Positions 61,920 to 64,000 of a stretch of DNA of 64,000 nucleotides are shown here, piece by piece. Made by a program: the position numbers and the translations under genes. The DNA is from Erysipelotrichaceae bacterium 66202529 (GTDB lineage: Bacteria; Bacillota_I; Bacilli_A; Erysipelotrichales; Erysipelotrichaceae). The stretch lies in the NCBI GenBank assembly GCA_017161075.1, contig CP046174.1:806001-870000 (forward strand), written 5' to 3'. The notes beneath the pieces are model-generated. The model was not told the DNA's origin and did not search any database. It worked only from the letters and a program-made list of their open reading frames with translations. How positions within the stretch are numbered: position 1 is the first letter of the stretch; each line of letters begins with the position of its first letter.

Positions 61920-62741
61920 ATGATAAAACTAGCGGTATTTGATGTTGACGGAACTCTGGTAACGAAAGGGAACCGAAGGGTGCCTGCATCGTGTGTAAAA
62001 GCTCTCAATGAGCTTTCAAGGAAGGGAGTAAGGTTGGCAATCGCCAGTGGCAGACCTCCTTTTGCTATGGAACAAAGTCTGCTGGAGCAGGTGAAGTTTG
62101 ATTATTTCGTATGCAGTAACGGGGCGTTTGTGCGCAATGCTCAGCATGAGGTTCTGTATCATTACAGCTTCACCATGGAGGAGACGCTGAAGCTGATCCG
62201 TGCCTTTAAACGGACAGACAATGCATTGATGTTCCAGTGTCAGGATGCGGCACATTGCTATCACGGCTACAAGCGCATTGCGAATATGCTCCAGAATTTT
62301 TTAGGCAGACTGGATATCCTGGTGGATGAGCGCGAGTCTGACGGCTATCAGCAGTCCACTATGCCGCTGGCAGCGGTGGCGAAGATAGAGGACTGCGATT
62401 TGGCGATGATGAAGGAAAAATTCCCGCAGTTTCTGTTTACACCGTTTGATGAAAGCTTTTACGATATCAACGGAACGCATAACAAGGCAACCGGCGTTGC
62501 CCATATCTGTGAGGCTATGGGCTGGGAAATGCAGGATGTTATCAGCTTTGGGGACGATTATAACGATTTGGAAATGATTCGTGCCTGTGGAATCGGTGTC
62601 GCGATGGGAGATGCCAGAAGCGCGGTTCAGGACGCTGCGGATTATGTTACCGGGTTGTGCAGCAAGGATGGAATTGCCAATGCACTTTTGCATTACGGTC
62701 TGATTGATGAGGGATGTATCCATGAAGCTGTTTCTAAGTGA
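61920..62741 (+). CDS. Cof-type HAD phosphatase
   Basis: 273 residues. FDVDGTLVTKG (nucleophile Asp, second Asp), IASGRPPFAME, HNKATG and FGDDYNDLEMI are the four HAD motifs with a type IIB cap. Hydrolyses sugar phosphates or flavin nucleotides. Followed by a second, related gene in a 20-bp overlap. Confidence 0.85.
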   Translation: MIKLAVFDVDGTLVTKGNRRVPASCVKALNELSRKGVRLAIASGRPPFAMEQSLLEQVKFDYFVCSNGAFVRNAQHEVLYHYSFTMEETLKLIRAFKRTDNALMFQCQDAAHCYHGYKRIANMLQNFLGRLDILVDERESDGYQQSTMPLAAVAKIEDCDLAMMKEKFPQFLFTPFDESFYDINGTHNKATGVAHICEAMGWEMQDVISFGDDYNDLEMIRACGIGVAMGDARSAVQDAADYVTGLCSKDGIANALLHYGLIDEGCIHEAVSK

Positions 62742-63525
62742 TCTTGACGGTACCCTGATGGATGTGCAGGGGACGATTCATGAGGAGGACTTGCAGGCGA
62801 TACAAAAGCTGCAGGAGCATGGAATCGCATTCGGTATCGTGACTGGCAGGGATGTTGGGTTCTGCCGGCGTCTGATTCAGCGCTATGCATTGCCAAAGTG
62901 CGATATCATTGGAAACAACGGAGGCTCTATCTGGATTGGCGGAAGCAAGGTCATGGAGGAGCATATCGCTGCAAAGGATACGCTGGAAATCATGGAGTTT
63001 CTAAAAAATCATCTGGATGAGGTCAATCCGTTTGTATGCAATGAAGAAGGCATTTTCTATCTCATGAAGGATCATTACACAGCGCAAAAATGGGAAGAGG
63101 TAAAGGAAACACTCGCCTATCTGGGTACGATTTCTTCCTGTGATCTGCTGAACTATCTGAAGGCAGAACAGGAGCCGATCGTGAAAATCAGCATTCATAC
63201 ATATACAAAGGAAGGTACGGATGCCTGGCTTCCTGTTTTGCGCGATACCTTTGGTAAGCAGTACGAAATCCTGCCAACCTCCTTTGACTATATAGAAATC
63301 ACACGCAAGGGAATTGACAAAGGAAAGTCTTTGCTGGAGCTGCTGAAGCTGCTGCAGGTAAAGAGGGATGAGGTTGCTGTTATCGGTGATGGAGCCAATG
63401 ATATCAGCCTGTTTCATGAAGTACCTATGAGCTTTGCCATGGCCTCTGCAGAGGAATATGTACAAAAGGAAGCGGCACATGTTGTAAAAAGTGTTGCAGA
63501 AGCAGTCGCTTTCGTTATAGAATAG
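62722..63525 (+). CDS. Second Cof-type HAD phosphatase
   Basis: 267 residues. LSDLDGTLMDV, IVTGRDVGF, ITRKGIDKGK and IGDGANDISLF motifs. Overlaps the previous gene by 20 bp; ATG at 62722 with GAGGGATG upstream. The tandem pair is paralogous. Confidence 0.85.
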   Translation: MKLFLSDLDGTLMDVQGTIHEEDLQAIQKLQEHGIAFGIVTGRDVGFCRRLIQRYALPKCDIIGNNGGSIWIGGSKVMEEHIAAKDTLEIMEFLKNHLDEVNPFVCNEEGIFYLMKDHYTAQKWEEVKETLAYLGTISSCDLLNYLKAEQEPIVKISIHTYTKEGTDAWLPVLRDTFGKQYEILPTSFDYIEITRKGIDKGKSLLELLKLLQVKRDEVAVIGDGANDISLFHEVPMSFAMASAEEYVQKEAAHVVKSVAEAVAFVIE

Positions 63526-63564
63526 AGTACAAACAACATACGGAAATGTTAAAGGAGTGGTTTT

Positions 63565-63891
63565 ATGGCTACAAAAAAGAATACGGCAGGACAGACATCT
63601 GCCAGGATGGTTATGGATGTACTGAAAAAAAACAATGCGTATACAGCAGATTCAGCGGTAGGCTACGATGCTTTTAAAAACCTTAGACTGTCAACGGCTG
63701 TGATCGCCTATACGATTGCCAATTTGATGGAAACCGGTATTATTATGAGAACGGAGGAAGACCGTTATTATTTTGAAGAGAAAAATTGGAATAAGGTCGT
63801 TCATAAGGTTAAATACTCCTATTTGTTCCTTTTGGGATTGCCGCTTATTATTCTGTTCATATTTTTAGGTATTCAATTTCTGCTGAGATAA
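63565..63891 (+). CDS. Small membrane protein with winged-helix-like N-terminus
   Basis: 108 residues. Residues 10-70 look like a winged helix (STAVIAYTIANLMETGIIMR), followed by one or two C-terminal spans (about 85-106). A membrane-tethered regulator is possible. SD AAAGGAG. Confidence 0.5.
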   Translation: MATKKNTAGQTSARMVMDVLKKNNAYTADSAVGYDAFKNLRLSTAVIAYTIANLMETGIIMRTEEDRYYFEEKNWNKVVHKVKYSYLFLLGLPLIILFIFLGIQFLLR

Positions 63892-63915
63892 TGGAAATGA
63901 ATTGGAAATGAAAAA

Positions 63916-63945
63916 AAGGATTCGCGTTGTGCGAATCCTTTTCAT
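63916..63945. terminator. Terminator between convergent genes
   Basis: AAGGATTCGC/GCGAATCCTT with a 5-nt loop; usable on both strands. Confidence 0.8.
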
Positions 63946-63974
63946 GTGGGAACGTCCCGATAGCTGGTGAACAA

Positions 63975-64000
63975 TTATTTGTGCTTTCCAAGCCGCTGAT
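63975..64000 (-). CDS. C-terminal end of a minus-strand gene
   Basis: Only QRLGKHK and a stop are in the window; the terminator to its left supports it as a gene end. Product unknown. Confidence 0.3.

Overview
The window looks like the chromosome of a low-GC, spore-forming Firmicute. Sporulation-type genes (a CwlD-like amidase, a SleC-like cortex-lytic fragment, a CotJC-like protein) and the gene repertoire suggest an Erysipelotrichia such as the Clostridium innocuum group. That placement is inferred from gene content, not from a marker gene.

Layout. (1) 1-3.9 kb: spore and cell-wall genes, then a minus-strand tyrosine recombinase. Its stop codon sits 4 bp from one of two 26-bp sites that are exact reverse complements of each other and enclose 154 bp, a candidate invertible switch in front of a small secreted-protein gene. 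(2) 3.87-4.04 kb: a tRNA-Ile/tRNA-Ala pair. (3) 4.03-38.7 kb: an integrative and conjugative element of about 34.7 kb. It begins at the 3' end of tRNA-Ala and ends beside a large serine recombinase, where 11 bp of the tRNA-Ala 3' end recur. (4) 38.7-40.4 kb: an AT-rich, gene-poor stretch. (5) 40.44-40.61 kb: a second, nearly identical tRNA-Ile/tRNA-Ala pair. (6) 40.6-64 kb: ordinary core genome, including a MoxR/DUF58/transglutaminase operon, deoC, tRNA-Asn, an M42 peptidase, a CNNM/CBS transporter, a PHP phosphoesterase, a DeoR-hxlA-hxlB-MFS operon and two Cof-type HAD phosphatases.

The element has a replication module (AEP-like primase with a C-terminal HTH), a ParA/ParB pair, a regulatory/RNA island (11.1-13.7 kb), a sortase-assembled pilus/adhesin cargo (13.8-22.0 kb), and a Gram-positive conjugation apparatus in an order like the Tcp/Tn916 systems (TcpC, small membrane protein, TcpE, VirB4-like ATPase, VirB6-like protein, SLT/M23 wall hydrolase, accessory proteins, second ATPase). 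These are followed by a replication-relaxation-like protein, an RNase H-like protein, a DNA methyltransferase and the recombinase. I see no canonical relaxase.

The most unusual features are: ten copies of a 17-bp palindrome (GTACCAGTGACTGGTAC) spread over 21 kb of the element, several 40-70 bp upstream of start codons, which are candidate ParB sites or operators; three type I toxin-like loci (one intact with an Xre neighbour, one frameshifted copy, one Fst/par-like locus at 35.2 kb), each with a Shine-Dalgarno that can be sequestered and with 5'/3' fold-back arms; and two related structured non-coding RNAs on the minus strand. Together these suggest an element that invests heavily in its own maintenance.
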